Shown here: positions 16,345 through 24,743 of the stretch, in pieces
Layout: each line of letters starts with the position of its first letter
How positions within the stretch are numbered: the stretch's first letter is position 1
Assembly (NCBI RefSeq): GCF_965222285.1
Contig: NZ_OZ244942.1
Span: forward strand, 2,666,001-2,730,000
Reading direction: 5' to 3'
Length of the DNA: 64,000 nucleotides
Source of the DNA: Tepidicaulis sp002389665
Lineage (GTDB): Bacteria; Pseudomonadota; Alphaproteobacteria; Parvibaculales; Parvibaculaceae
Program-made: the position numbers and the translations under genes
The notes under the pieces: model-generated
Told to the model about the DNA's origin: nothing
Seen by the model: the letters and a program-made list of their open reading frames with translations, nothing else
Databases searched by the model: none

Positions 16345-17430
16345 TCAGCGCCAGGGCTCGACCAGAATTTTCGCGTGCACATCCGGGCTCGCCAGGTCCT
16401 TGAAAGCCTGCTCGACGCCTTCAACGCCGACCTTGCCCGTCACCAGCGCCTCCCCGTCAATCTTGCCTTCGGCCAGATGATGCAGGCTTTGCGCGAATTC
16501 GTCCGGCGTATAGCCCAGCACGAATTGAAGGTTGAGCTCCTTGTTGATGGCGAAAATCGGCTCAATGTGATCCTTCTCCATGCACACGCCCACAACGACG
16601 ATGCGCGCGGCTTTGGGTGCCCCTTCCAGCATTTGCTGAATGATGCCGGGCACGCCCACGCATTCGAAGATCACGCCGGGGCGCAGTTGCGGGCCAAGGC
16701 CGAGCATCGTCATCATGCTGTCGGGATCATAGCCTTCCGGCGCCGCCTCTTCCGTCCAGCGCTTGTAAGGCGAGGTCTCGGCGGGATCGAGCACGATATC
16801 GGCACCCATCATCTCCGCGAACTTGCGCCGCTTGGGCGAGAAATCCGCCGCGATGACCGGACCGACACCGGCGATCTTCAAACCGGCGATGACGGCAAGC
16901 CCCACCGGCCCGCAGCCGATGACGAGCGGCACGTCTTCCTTCGTCAGATTGGCCTTCTGCACCGCATGCCAGCCCACCGCCATAGGCTCGGTCAAGGCGG
17001 CCTGCTCCGTCGGCAGCCCGTTCGGCACTTCGAGCAGCAGCATCTCATTCAGCACCATGTTTTCCGCATAGCCGCCCGGCAGATTGTTGGAATAGCCGAC
17101 AGGTTCGATGCCCGTTGCATTCAGCGCCAACGGCATGGAACAGATCCGCGTCCCTGCTTTCAGCGTCTTTTGCGTGCCTGGCCCGTGATCGAGAATCTCC
17201 GCGCAGAATTCGTGCCCGAACACGATGTCGCGCTTCAGGTCCATCTTGAAGCCTTTGGAGCCCGACCGCTCAGCCACATCCACCATATGCTGGGCGTGAT
17301 GCAGCGCATGCAAGTCCGAGCCGCAAATCCCGCAGGCCAGCGTTTTCACCAATACCTGCCCGTCGCCGGGCTCCGGCACGTCCATCGTGTCGACGACGAG
17401 GCCGCCGTCCCGGAAAATTGCCGCACGCAT
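16345..17430 (-). CDS. Zinc-dependent medium-chain alcohol dehydrogenase family protein
   Basis: The 361-residue protein has the MDR zinc-enzyme layout. A catalytic-zinc Cys occurs in LACGICGSDLHAL, followed by GHEFCAEI, and a Rossmann motif occurs in IGCGPVGLAVIAGLK. The structural-zinc four-Cys lobe is not evident. Instead an insertion (HHAQHMVDVAERSGSKGF) follows the first Cys motif, as in many uncharacterised alphaproteobacterial members. It probably oxidises an alcohol with NAD(P). ATG 17430 is preceded by GGAGGGAGGAAGAG, which decides the start against a longer frame reaching 17763. A 14-base palindrome lies 31 bases upstream, a likely operator of a TetR-type regulator not encoded here. 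Confidence 0.9.
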   Translation of the reverse strand: MRAAIFRDGGLVVDTMDVPEPGDGQVLVKTLACGICGSDLHALHHAQHMVDVAERSGSKGFKMDLKRDIVFGHEFCAEILDHGPGTQKTLKAGTRICSMPLALNATGIEPVGYSNNLPGGYAENMVLNEMLLLEVPNGLPTEQAALTEPMAVGWHAVQKANLTKEDVPLVIGCGPVGLAVIAGLKIAGVGPVIAADFSPKRRKFAEMMGADIVLDPAETSPYKRWTEEAAPEGYDPDSMMTMLGLGPQLRPGVIFECVGVPGIIQQMLEGAPKAARIVVVGVCMEKDHIEPIFAINKELNLQFVLGYTPDEFAQSLHHLAEGKIDGEALVTGKVGVEGVEQAFKDLASPDVHAKILVEPWR

Positions 17431-17460
17431 GCTCTTCCTCCCTCCAGTAGGATCTTTTTC

Positions 17461-17474
17461 TAGACCGTGGTCTA
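17461..17474. promoter_or_regulatory. Perfect 14-base palindrome upstream of the dehydrogenase, probable repressor operator
   Basis: TAGACCGTGGTCTA is a perfect inverted repeat (TAGACC-GT-GGTCTA) 31-44 bases before the ATG at 17430. The form resembles operators bound by TetR/AcrR repressors. No regulator gene lies next to it. Confidence 0.5.
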
Positions 17475-17546
17475 TTTTTATTGAGGAATGGAACCAGACG
17501 GGCCCCGCCGCTGCAAGCGCTAAATAGAGGCGGCGCGCAAGGCGGC

Positions 17547-18284
17547 TCAGAAATGGCGCAGCCGCCACCAAAGCAAGATGCCGGTCAAAGAAAGAGCAAT
17601 CAGCCCGATCGCCGCGAGGTCCATGACGAAGGGACCGGCATCCGCAAAGAAGCGGCCCGTATGCATGTCGAGCAGGATACGGGAAAGAGGCAAGCCTTCC
17701 CCTCGGTAAAGTCCGGCAAAACCTGCCGCAACATCCCCCGGCAAAGGCCGGGGCTCGGCCCAAACCACATCGCCTTCAAAGGGCTGCCAGCGGGGGAGCG
17801 CAAGCGGCGTCGCATAGGTCCCTTCGGGCGTTTCCACCGCAAGACGCGAGGCCGCTTCTCCCGCTTTCAAAATCTCTTTACCGGGCGGCACCGGCAGGGC
17901 GAGGCTCTCCAGCAATTGCCCCTCTTCCGTCAAAAGCAAAGCGCGGGTCTCCGTCACCGCGGCGATATCGCCGCCAAGCTCGACCGCCCCCTTCAGAGCG
18001 CCACCCGCGTTGATATGGAGATGCGTGCCCGCCGCCACCGCGTCTTTCCCGAGCCCGGCAAGCCAGAGCCCGCCGGCCTGAAACCCCGGCCCCGGCTGCG
18101 GCGCCTCGATGCCGTACCAGGAGAGCAGCCAGGAGGCCGAGATTTGCGTCCTGTCGAAACCGAGCCGCTCACCGTGATGCAGCAGCAGGCCCGTGACGGA
18201 AAGAAAGAGCACGAAGAAGGCCGTCGTGATGCCGATGCGCCGGTGCCAAACGTAAAGCGCGCGGCGCCAGGAAATCTTATCCAC
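17547..18284 (-). CDS. PepSY-associated transmembrane protein
   Basis: The 245-residue protein has an N-terminal TM (IGITTAFFVLFLSVTGLLLHH) and a C-terminal TM (LAAIGLIALSLTGILLWWRL) flanking a periplasmic region with PepSY-like segments. It resembles PepSY_TM proteins, some of which act in ferric or flavin-linked electron transfer at the inner membrane. A GTG start at 18284 is chosen because it overlaps the stop of the FMN-binding gene by eight bases; a longer frame to 18326 lies wholly within that gene. Conserved histidines near TM1 (HRRIG, LHHGE) could hold heme, which is inference. It is third in the order porin, FMN-binding protein, PepSY. Confidence 0.8.
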   Translation of the reverse strand: MDKISWRRALYVWHRRIGITTAFFVLFLSVTGLLLHHGERLGFDRTQISASWLLSWYGIEAPQPGPGFQAGGLWLAGLGKDAVAAGTHLHINAGGALKGAVELGGDIAAVTETRALLLTEEGQLLESLALPVPPGKEILKAGEAASRLAVETPEGTYATPLALPRWQPFEGDVVWAEPRPLPGDVAAGFAGLYRGEGLPLSRILLDMHTGRFFADAGPFVMDLAAIGLIALSLTGILLWWRLRHF

Positions 18285-18843
18285 CCGAAGCCTCCGCCTG
18301 CACATGCCCATCGAGCCAAAGGGCAAGGCGCGCCAATTTGCGGATCGCCCGGACCGAGAGCGTTGCCCCGGAAATGCCGTCTATCCGGCCCGTCAGCTCG
18401 GCCTCGTCATCGAGCCGCAGCCCTTTGAACTGATCGGTGAAAAAGGGGTAGCGCACTTCCCAGCCATGGCTTTCGCGGTAAATCAAAATCTGCACCCGCT
18501 CGATCGCCCCCTCGTTCACCGCAATGCCCGTGGTGATGGGGCGGGTCTTGCCGATCTCTTCCAGGATCCAGACCGTGCGCGGCCCATCCTGCCAGTAACT
18601 CAGCCGCAGGCCCTGCATCTCACGGTCGAGAATGGCCTTGGCGCCCGCGCGCACCTCATCGGTCAGCCAAAGCTTGTCCGGTTCCGGCACAGCCTCCGCC
18701 CCGCCGAAAACCTCCGCAAGAAAGACATCGGGCTCCAGAAACACGTCTTCGGCCCCTGCAGGCGCGGAAAACCCGGCGCACAGCAGGGCTGCCGCCAAAA
18801 GGCGCCGGAAAGCCGCTTTGAAGAAAAAGCCCGTTATGCTCAT
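18277..18843 (-). CDS. Exported FMN-binding domain protein
   Basis: The 188-residue protein has a signal peptide (LLAAALLCAGFSAPAGA) and a C-terminal FMN_bind domain. The flavinylation-type motif DGISGATLS is visible near residue 155. By family analogy ApbE attaches FMN to the Thr of SGAT through a phosphoester bond, and an apbE gene lies 1.6 kb away. It would carry electrons in the periplasm. It overlaps the PepSY protein gene by eight bases, so the two products probably act as a pair. ATG 18843 follows AGGAAACGG; a GTG one codon upstream is possible. Confidence 0.85.
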   Translation of the reverse strand: MSITGFFFKAAFRRLLAAALLCAGFSAPAGAEDVFLEPDVFLAEVFGGAEAVPEPDKLWLTDEVRAGAKAILDREMQGLRLSYWQDGPRTVWILEEIGKTRPITTGIAVNEGAIERVQILIYRESHGWEVRYPFFTDQFKGLRLDDEAELTGRIDGISGATLSVRAIRKLARLALWLDGHVQAEASGG

Positions 18844-18908
18844 CACCGTTTCCTAGCCGCTCCGCGAGGGAAAGACAAACGCTATGGGCAGCGCCCCTTA
18901 AACGCAAA

Positions 18909-18940
18909 GGGAGGCGGGTCATCCCCGCCTCCCCGATTTT
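18909..18940. terminator. Hairpin downstream of the porin gene
   Basis: GGGAGGCGGG (18909-18918) pairs with CCCGCCTCCC (18924-18933). On the plus strand it is followed by CGATTTTTT; on the minus strand it follows the porin stop codon and is trailed by TTTGCGTTT. It probably limits read-through from the porin into the FMN-binding/PepSY genes rather than blocking it fully. Confidence 0.65.
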
Positions 18941-18967
18941 TTGTTTCAAGCCGTGCAGGCCGGTTCC

Positions 18968-20218
18968 TTAAAACTGGAAGCCGACGCCGACATTCAGACG
19001 GTCGTCTTCCGTGCTGCCTACCGGCGCGTCGTCGAACTGGTAATCCAGCTTGAAGACCACATCTTCGACCGGCCAGTAATTGGCACCGATCTGCGTCTGG
19101 CTGAACTTGGAATCGGCGCCGCCGCCGGCCGCATTGTCCCACTCGCTGTAACGGGCAAAGAAGCCGAGATCGCCGTACCAGACCGGGAAGCGGTAGGAGG
19201 GCTCGATATACCAGCCATACTGCTCATCACGGCCAATGGCCTCTGCGGCGTTGCTGTCGAGGTCCCAGCGCGCAGCGAGCGCCCTAAAACCGATGGAGCC
19301 CGGTCCGAAAGCGAAGTTCGAATCGACATGGGCTTCGAAAAGCGTGGCAGAGGTCTTCTCGCCCTCGCCCTGCGTCAGGTCGGACTGATACTGGCCCGTA
19401 ACGCCGAACTGCACACCCGGAATGCCCGAATAGGTCAGCTGCGTCGTGACCGCGCCGTCTTTCGCCTTGGCTTCGGACACCTTCTGGCGGCCGGAACGGA
19501 TGCGGAAGGCATTGGCGCCCGTGGTCGGCACGCGCAGGCCCGAGTGAACGAAGGCGCTATAAGCGAAGCCGGAACCCAGCTCGCCATGCGCGCCGACACC
19601 CGCTTCCCACCAGGTCGTCGGGATGATGTTGACTTCGACATTGTTGCGCTCGACGCCGTAGAAGGTCGGCGGCTCATGGGTGATGTTGAGAATGCCGACC
19701 GGCACGAGCTGCAGACCCGCCGTCACCGAATGATGCTCGGCCACATCGACTTCGACGAAAGCCTGCTCGACTTCCACTTCGCCGTTCTGGCCTTCACCGG
19801 CCACGCCATGCTCAACTTCAAGCTCGGAGAAGAAGCGGACCTTGTCGTTGAATTCATGATTGATGAACAGCACGAAACGGTGAATATCCACTTCATCCGT
19901 ATCGCCGCCATTGTAATGTACTTCGCCGTAGCCGCCGACACTGGTCCTCTGCCACCAGCCATCGCCGCCCGAACCGCCGCCGGAAGAGGCGATGCGCTCA
20001 ACTTCCGTTCCCGTCGCTTCGACCTTCTTGTCCGTTTCCTGGACTTTCTTCTCGGTCACATCGACCTTCTGCTGCAGCGCTTCGATCTGCGCCTGCTGCT
20101 GCTGGATCATTTTCCACAGTTCTTCCCGGCTCGGCAGTTCCTGCGCGAATGCCGGCGAAACCGCCATGATGCCCGCAAGGGCGGTCGCCCCGGCGAGGTA
20201 TGCCTTCATTGTCTTCAT
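18968..20218 (-). CDS. Outer-membrane porin with N-terminal coiled coil
   Basis: The 416-residue protein has a signal peptide ending in AFAQ. A predicted coiled coil (IQQQQAQIEALQQKVDVTEK, about residues 40-75) likely trimerises or spans toward peptidoglycan. A beta-barrel begins at VGGYGEVHYNGG and ends in LNVGVGFQF with terminal Phe. It resembles porins of the phosphate-selective/OprO superfamily, although basic phosphate-binding residues are not obvious. GAGGGCC precedes the ATG at 20218 by six bases. It is divergent from apbE, and the shared intergenic region carries an iron-box-like element, so its expression may be iron-linked. The solute is unknown. Confidence 0.85.
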   Translation of the reverse strand: MKTMKAYLAGATALAGIMAVSPAFAQELPSREELWKMIQQQQAQIEALQQKVDVTEKKVQETDKKVEATGTEVERIASSGGGSGGDGWWQRTSVGGYGEVHYNGGDTDEVDIHRFVLFINHEFNDKVRFFSELEVEHGVAGEGQNGEVEVEQAFVEVDVAEHHSVTAGLQLVPVGILNITHEPPTFYGVERNNVEVNIIPTTWWEAGVGAHGELGSGFAYSAFVHSGLRVPTTGANAFRIRSGRQKVSEAKAKDGAVTTQLTYSGIPGVQFGVTGQYQSDLTQGEGEKTSATLFEAHVDSNFAFGPGSIGFRALAARWDLDSNAAEAIGRDEQYGWYIEPSYRFPVWYGDLGFFARYSEWDNAAGGGADSKFSQTQIGANYWPVEDVVFKLDYQFDDAPVGSTEDDRLNVGVGFQF

Positions 20219-20367
20219 TGATTGGCCCTCGATGCCTTGTGCCCGGCCCAATCCCCGGCCCGGCAGTCATTCCTGTTCCCTTCGCCGCAAAGGCCCGAAC
20301 CCTGCCAAAAGGCCAAGCCGGATCACTTTGGTGCTGCAGCGATAGGCGCACCTGATAATAAGATCGA

Positions 20368-20388
20368 CTCTCAAATGCAATTAGATTC
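20368..20388. promoter_or_regulatory. Iron-box-like element between porin and apbE
   Basis: The 21 bases here match the element at 1452-1472 upstream of hemP at 17 positions, including the shared core TGCAAT-n-AGA-n-TC and the upstream CTCAA. The palindrome is poorer than at hemP (TGCAATTAGATTCTT), so regulation by the same iron regulator is plausible but not certain. Confidence 0.4.
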
Positions 20389-20468
20389 TTGAAAATGCTT
20401 CGCATTCCTTTTCGCGATGTGGTAGTCAAGCCGCACATAAATTGCCCTAGAAAGGCGTCTCTCAGCCC

Positions 20469-21497
20469 GTGCTCAAGATGGAAAAATCCCGGAATTCAGC
20501 CCTTTCCCGGCGGCGCGTGCTCTCCCTCATTATCGCGGGCACCGCAGCCAGCCCGCTCGCGGGTCTGAGCATCGGTGCAGCCAGAGCCGCACCGCTGCGC
20601 TGGGGAGGGCCGGTGATGGGAGCGGATGCCTCCATGACATTTTTGGGCATGAGCGACGCAGAAGCCGCGCGGCTGCAGGCGCTGGCGCTTACCGAGATCG
20701 CCCGGCTCGAGGAAATCTTCAGCCTCTACAAGGAAAGCTCCGCTCTGCAGCGGCTGAACCGGGAGGGCACATTAGAAAATGCGCCGCGCGAGCTCACGGA
20801 GCTTCTGCGCGAGACCAGATACATCCACGAAGCAACCGGCGGCGCTTTCGACCCTTCCGTCCAGACCTATTGGGATGTGCTTGCCAGTCACTACGGCGCG
20901 GGCGCGGACGAAGACTCCGCTGCCGAAGCGCTTGCTGAAGCTACGCGGCACACGGGTTTTGCGCGCGTGAAGATAAAGGGCGCCAGGATCGTGCTGCCCA
21001 GGGCCATGAAACTGACGCTGAACGGCATCGCCCAGGGCTATATCACCGACAAGGTGGCCGAGCGGCTTAGCCGCGAAGGCGCGCGCCATGTGCTGGTCAA
21101 TCTGGGCGAGTTCCGCCCGACAGGACCGAAGGACGACGGCAGTGACTGGCAGATCGGCCTTGCCGACCCGGCAGCGCCTTACCGCATCGCCGATAGCACG
21201 CCCCTTCGCACCCGCGCCCTTGCCACCTCCGCCCCTTACAGCGCCTCTTTCGACAGAGACGGCAAACGCCACCACCTGCTCGATCCGGCAACCGGGCAAA
21301 GCAGCGCGCGCTATGCCTCGCTCAGCGTCAAAGCACGGGACGCCACTGCAGCAGATGGGTTCTCCACCGCTTTCTCGCTGATGAGGGAAGAGCAGATCGC
21401 GCGCGTCATTGAACGCGCGCACGACCCGGACATCGGCGTACATCTGACGCGCCAGGACGGCACGGTCCGCGTATTGGGGAATTGGATTCGGGCCTGA
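20469..21497 (+). CDS. apbE: FAD:protein FMN transferase ApbE, Tat-exported
   Basis: The 342-residue product opens with a twin-arginine signal (SRRRVLSLIIAG, cleavage after ARA). ApbE motifs include VMGADASMTF, a Gly-rich VLVNLGEFRPTG region, LNGIAQGYITDKVAERL and the C-terminal HHLLDPATG metal-binding segment. It transfers FMN from FAD to Thr or Ser of acceptor proteins in the periplasm; the FMN-binding protein at 18277-18843 is the obvious client. It starts at GTG 20469 or ATG 20478; neither has a strong ribosome-binding site. The gene is divergent from the porin and may be regulated through the same intergenic region. Confidence 0.92.
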   Translation: MLKMEKSRNSALSRRRVLSLIIAGTAASPLAGLSIGAARAAPLRWGGPVMGADASMTFLGMSDAEAARLQALALTEIARLEEIFSLYKESSALQRLNREGTLENAPRELTELLRETRYIHEATGGAFDPSVQTYWDVLASHYGAGADEDSAAEALAEATRHTGFARVKIKGARIVLPRAMKLTLNGIAQGYITDKVAERLSREGARHVLVNLGEFRPTGPKDDGSDWQIGLADPAAPYRIADSTPLRTRALATSAPYSASFDRDGKRHHLLDPATGQSSARYASLSVKARDATAADGFSTAFSLMREEQIARVIERAHDPDIGVHLTRQDGTVRVLGNWIRA

Positions 21498-21500
21498 CCC

Positions 21501-23666
21501 TTAGGCCACGCCTTCCTGGAGGATTTTGCGCAGACGCTCAGCGGCATCGGAACGGGCCGGCATCAGCTTTTTCAAGTTCTCCGGCGCCTGCTGCACATAG
21601 GTGCTGAAATCTTCCGCCGGCATGGGACGGCCGAAATAATAGCCCTGCGCTTCATCGCAGCCCATATCGATGAGCCGTTCCGCCTGGCGGACGGTCTCGA
21701 CCCCTTCCGCCACGACTTTCACGCCAAGGCTCCGGGCCAGATCCACGATGAGTTTCGGGATCGCCTGACCGTCGCTCGTACGGTCGAGATCGTCGACGAA
21801 AGAGCGGTCGATTTTCAGGCACTTCACCGGGAAGCGCTTGAGATAGGCAAGCGAGGAATAACCGGTGCCGAAATCATCGATGCTGATCGCAATCCCCATG
21901 CTGCGCAGGCGGCGCAGCGTGGCGATGACGGTTTCCACATCGTGCATGACCATGCTTTCGGTCACTTCGATTTCAAGCTGGCGCGGCGAGACCCCGTGTG
22001 TGACCAGCGTATTGGCAACGAAGTCGGAAAGATCGCCGCTCACAAGGTCGGCGGCGGAAACGTTGACCGCCACGGAAACGGGCGGCAGGCCCGCCTCGCG
22101 CCAGGCCTTGATCTGGCGGCAGGCTTCATTGATCACCCAATGCGTCAGCTCGCACACAAAGCCGGACTGCTCGGCCACCGGAATGAACGCCCAGGGCGGC
22201 ACGAAGCCGCGCTCGGGATGGCGCCAGCGCAAAAGCGCTTCGCTGCCGGCCACCGCGCCTTTGGCAAGATCGATCTTGGGCTGGAAATGCAGTTCGAACT
22301 CATCCTGTTCGATGGCGCGCTGCAAATCGCGCTCGATGCTGCTGCGTTCAAGCGCACGCAATTTCAGCTCATGGCGGAAGAACTGCAGGCTGTTATGGCC
22401 TTCGGATTTGGCCATATTGAGCGCAAGGTCCGCGTTCTTCATAAGAACTTCCGCATCGCGCCCGTCTTGCGGGAAAAGCGTGATGCCTGCGCTGCTGCCG
22501 CCATGCACGATGTTCCCGCCAAGGGACATGGGCCGGCTCAAGGCATCGAGAAGGCCTTGCACACGGGCAAGCACATCATCCGCGCTGCCGCTATCCTTCA
22601 ATAAGAGCGCGAACTCATCTCCGCCGAGCCGGGCGAGTACTTCACCGCCGCGGGCATGGGCGCGCAGGATGTCCGCGACGCTGCACAAAAGCGCATCGCC
22701 CACATCATGGCCGAACGTATCGTTGATGGATTTGAAGCTATCGACATCGACAAGCACGAGCGCCAAACGCGTATCGCCCGTTCCCGATGCCGCAATGGTA
22801 TCGCGCAAACGGGTGCGGAAATGCGTACGGTTGCCGAGCCCGGTAAGCTCATCGTTCATGGCAAGTTCGGCAAGCCGGCTGGAGCTTGCCTCCGCCTCGC
22901 CAAAGGCTTGCGACATGACGTGAGCCAGCGCGCCGAATTCATCGCGTTTGCCGAGCAGGCGCTTGAAGCTCGCAGCGCTTCTGTCCCGGAACTGAGCAAA
23001 GCGCTCTAGCTGGGCAAGCGGCATGAGCACGAGCTCGTAAATCAGAAAAGCAAGGACGCCGAGAAAAACGACAAGGCCGAGAACCACCGCGCCTGCAAAG
23101 CGCCAGCCGGACTGGCGCATATCGGCCAGGATACCTTCGACCGAAAGACGGATGACGATAATGCCGTCCGACATCGCCTCGCCCGGCTGCGCGCCGAAAT
23201 GCAGCATTGGCCGGTAGGTGATGTAAGTGGCAGCCTGTTCTTCTTCCCAGAGCCCGTCCTGGCGTTTGCCTGCCGCCTGCACTTCGGCGATGCGCCGGAA
23301 AAGCGCGGGCGCCGTCACATCCTGCACCGACTGGCCCACCCAGGAAAGCCGCGTGGAAGCGGCAATCTTGCCCGTCGCCGCATCGATAACGGCGATCGTG
23401 TTGACATTCTCCCGTCCGCCAAAACCCGTCACGAAGCGGGAAAATTGCTCCCCGCCTTCAATGGCCTCGGCCGCATTGGCAATGGAATCGGCAATGGTTT
23501 CCGCTTCCCGGCGCAGCTCGCTTTGGCCATGGGCCGAAAGCACGAGCGCGGCGGCAACAACGAGCGCGCCGACCGCCCCTGCGCCGAGCACGGCGAGAGG
23601 CGCCAGGATTTTCCATCGCAAAGAAAAGAGGCGGCCGTCCTGCCGCTCATGGCCAGCAAAGCTCAT
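21501..23666 (-). CDS. Membrane GGDEF-EAL protein, putative bifunctional cyclic di-GMP enzyme
   Basis: The 721-residue protein has TM1 (about 20-45) and a periplasmic sensor loop (50-185) that looks like a Cache-type domain without a recognised ligand site. TM2 (190-212), a short HAMP-like linker, GGDEF (about 270-430) and EAL (445-700) complete the order. The GGDEF motif itself is intact at 348-352, and EAL is intact at 476-478 in SEALLRW, with DDFGTGYSSL and ITESMV-like (EVTESMV) downstream. Both synthesis and hydrolysis are possible. The sensor input is unknown. It ends four bases from the convergent apbE stop. Confidence 0.93.
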   Translation of the reverse strand: MSFAGHERQDGRLFSLRWKILAPLAVLGAGAVGALVVAAALVLSAHGQSELRREAETIADSIANAAEAIEGGEQFSRFVTGFGGRENVNTIAVIDAATGKIAASTRLSWVGQSVQDVTAPALFRRIAEVQAAGKRQDGLWEEEQAATYITYRPMLHFGAQPGEAMSDGIIVIRLSVEGILADMRQSGWRFAGAVVLGLVVFLGVLAFLIYELVLMPLAQLERFAQFRDRSAASFKRLLGKRDEFGALAHVMSQAFGEAEASSSRLAELAMNDELTGLGNRTHFRTRLRDTIAASGTGDTRLALVLVDVDSFKSINDTFGHDVGDALLCSVADILRAHARGGEVLARLGGDEFALLLKDSGSADDVLARVQGLLDALSRPMSLGGNIVHGGSSAGITLFPQDGRDAEVLMKNADLALNMAKSEGHNSLQFFRHELKLRALERSSIERDLQRAIEQDEFELHFQPKIDLAKGAVAGSEALLRWRHPERGFVPPWAFIPVAEQSGFVCELTHWVINEACRQIKAWREAGLPPVSVAVNVSAADLVSGDLSDFVANTLVTHGVSPRQLEIEVTESMVMHDVETVIATLRRLRSMGIAISIDDFGTGYSSLAYLKRFPVKCLKIDRSFVDDLDRTSDGQAIPKLIVDLARSLGVKVVAEGVETVRQAERLIDMGCDEAQGYYFGRPMPAEDFSTYVQQAPENLKKLMPARSDAAERLRKILQEGVA

Positions 23667-23936
23667 CGGTCCACCCCGTGCCTGATCCCCAGATGCGCAC
23701 GGAATGCCGGCACCGAATGCGGGAAAAGAGCCGCCGCAGGCAGGAACGCATCCAAGCCTCGCCAGCCATCATCCACAAGATATTCGAGCTTCGACACGGG
23801 TGCGCACTCAGCCAATGGGTGCCTGCCACCATTACGACGTGACAGACTGTCCTATTCAGCTTCGCCGTCACTCTCTAAAATTTTCTTACAGACTCTGCCT
23901 TTATCGCGGAATGCGAAGGGGCTGGTAAATAAAGCC

Positions 23937-24743
23937 TTAGCGCCCTGTGCCGGACTGAAACGGGGGAGGCGCAAGACCGCGCGAGGGAAAGGCGCGTTCC
24001 GCCTGCGGCCGGGGCCAGAGCGGCACTTTTTTGAGCCATAGGCGCAGCGCTTCGTAGTGAATACCGGCGATGACTTTCAGCGTCATAAAGGGCAAAGCAA
24101 AGAAACGCCGGAGCAGCGCACCGTCGGAAAGCGCCGCCCGCTCGCCCTGAAGCGCCGCCGTAAGCGTCAGCTCTCCATCGAGAAGATACCGGATATGGAC
24201 GAAGAGCTTTTCATCCGGCGCGCAGAGCCTAAGCCGGTAATGGCCGCGTTCCGGGTTGAAGGGAGAAACATAAAGAAGCTTACCCGTCTCATGGGTGACG
24301 GGCCCCGCCACCTCTTCCACGAGGCATGGATAGACATGGCGCTCCCCGAACGTATTCGTGACCTGATAGAGCAGCGCCGTCAGCCGGCCTTCTTCGTCAT
24401 AGCAATAGAAGATGGCAAGCGGATTGAAGGTATAACCGAGCATGCGCGGATGGGCGAGAAGGAGAATGCGCGCCGGGGGCTTGCTGTGCCCGCATTCGCT
24501 GAGCACGCTTTCCACCCAGCCGCGCAAATCTTCATCCTGCCCGGTCCCGTGATCTTTCGGATGGAAAGAAAAGAGATTGCGCGCGCCGAGCGAAAAGAAC
24601 CGCAGCGCCTTATCGAGCAGCGGCAATTCATCCAGATCGAAAAGCCCGTAAAAGACCTTGTAGGAAAAGCCGTGAACGCGGGGGCGCAGACGCCGGTGGA
24701 GGACGCGTCCATCGTAAAGCGCGCTGGAAAATTCCCCGCTCAT
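23937..24743 (-). CDS. DUF1365 family protein
   Basis: The 268-residue protein matches DUF1365 (PF07103) with the motifs LYDGRVLHRRLRPRVHGF, YGLFDLDELP, the FNPLAIFYCYDEEGRL core and VSPFNPERGHYRLRL. The family is found next to FAD-dependent oxidoreductases and cyclopropane-fatty-acid-synthase-like enzymes, often in RpoE/ChrR regulons, but its reaction is unproven. The start overlaps the stop of the FAD oxidoreductase by four bases (24740-24743), so the two are translated together from the RpoE-type promoter at 26147-26176. A lipid substrate is a reasonable inference from the context. Confidence 0.88.
   Translation of the reverse strand: MSGEFSSALYDGRVLHRRLRPRVHGFSYKVFYGLFDLDELPLLDKALRFFSLGARNLFSFHPKDHGTGQDEDLRGWVESVLSECGHSKPPARILLLAHPRMLGYTFNPLAIFYCYDEEGRLTALLYQVTNTFGERHVYPCLVEEVAGPVTHETGKLLYVSPFNPERGHYRLRLCAPDEKLFVHIRYLLDGELTLTAALQGERAALSDGALLRRFFALPFMTLKVIAGIHYEALRLWLKKVPLWPRPQAERAFPSRGLAPPPFQSGTGR

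Noticed and set aside
16345..17763. Longer dehydrogenase start at 17763
   Set aside because: The extra N-terminus covers the palindrome and the PepSY gene region antisense-free sequence; a strong GGAGGGAGG site marks ATG 17430.
18941..20221. Plus-strand 426-codon frame opposite the porin
   Set aside because: Arises from high-GC codon use of the porin; the minus frame has signal peptide, coiled coil and barrel.
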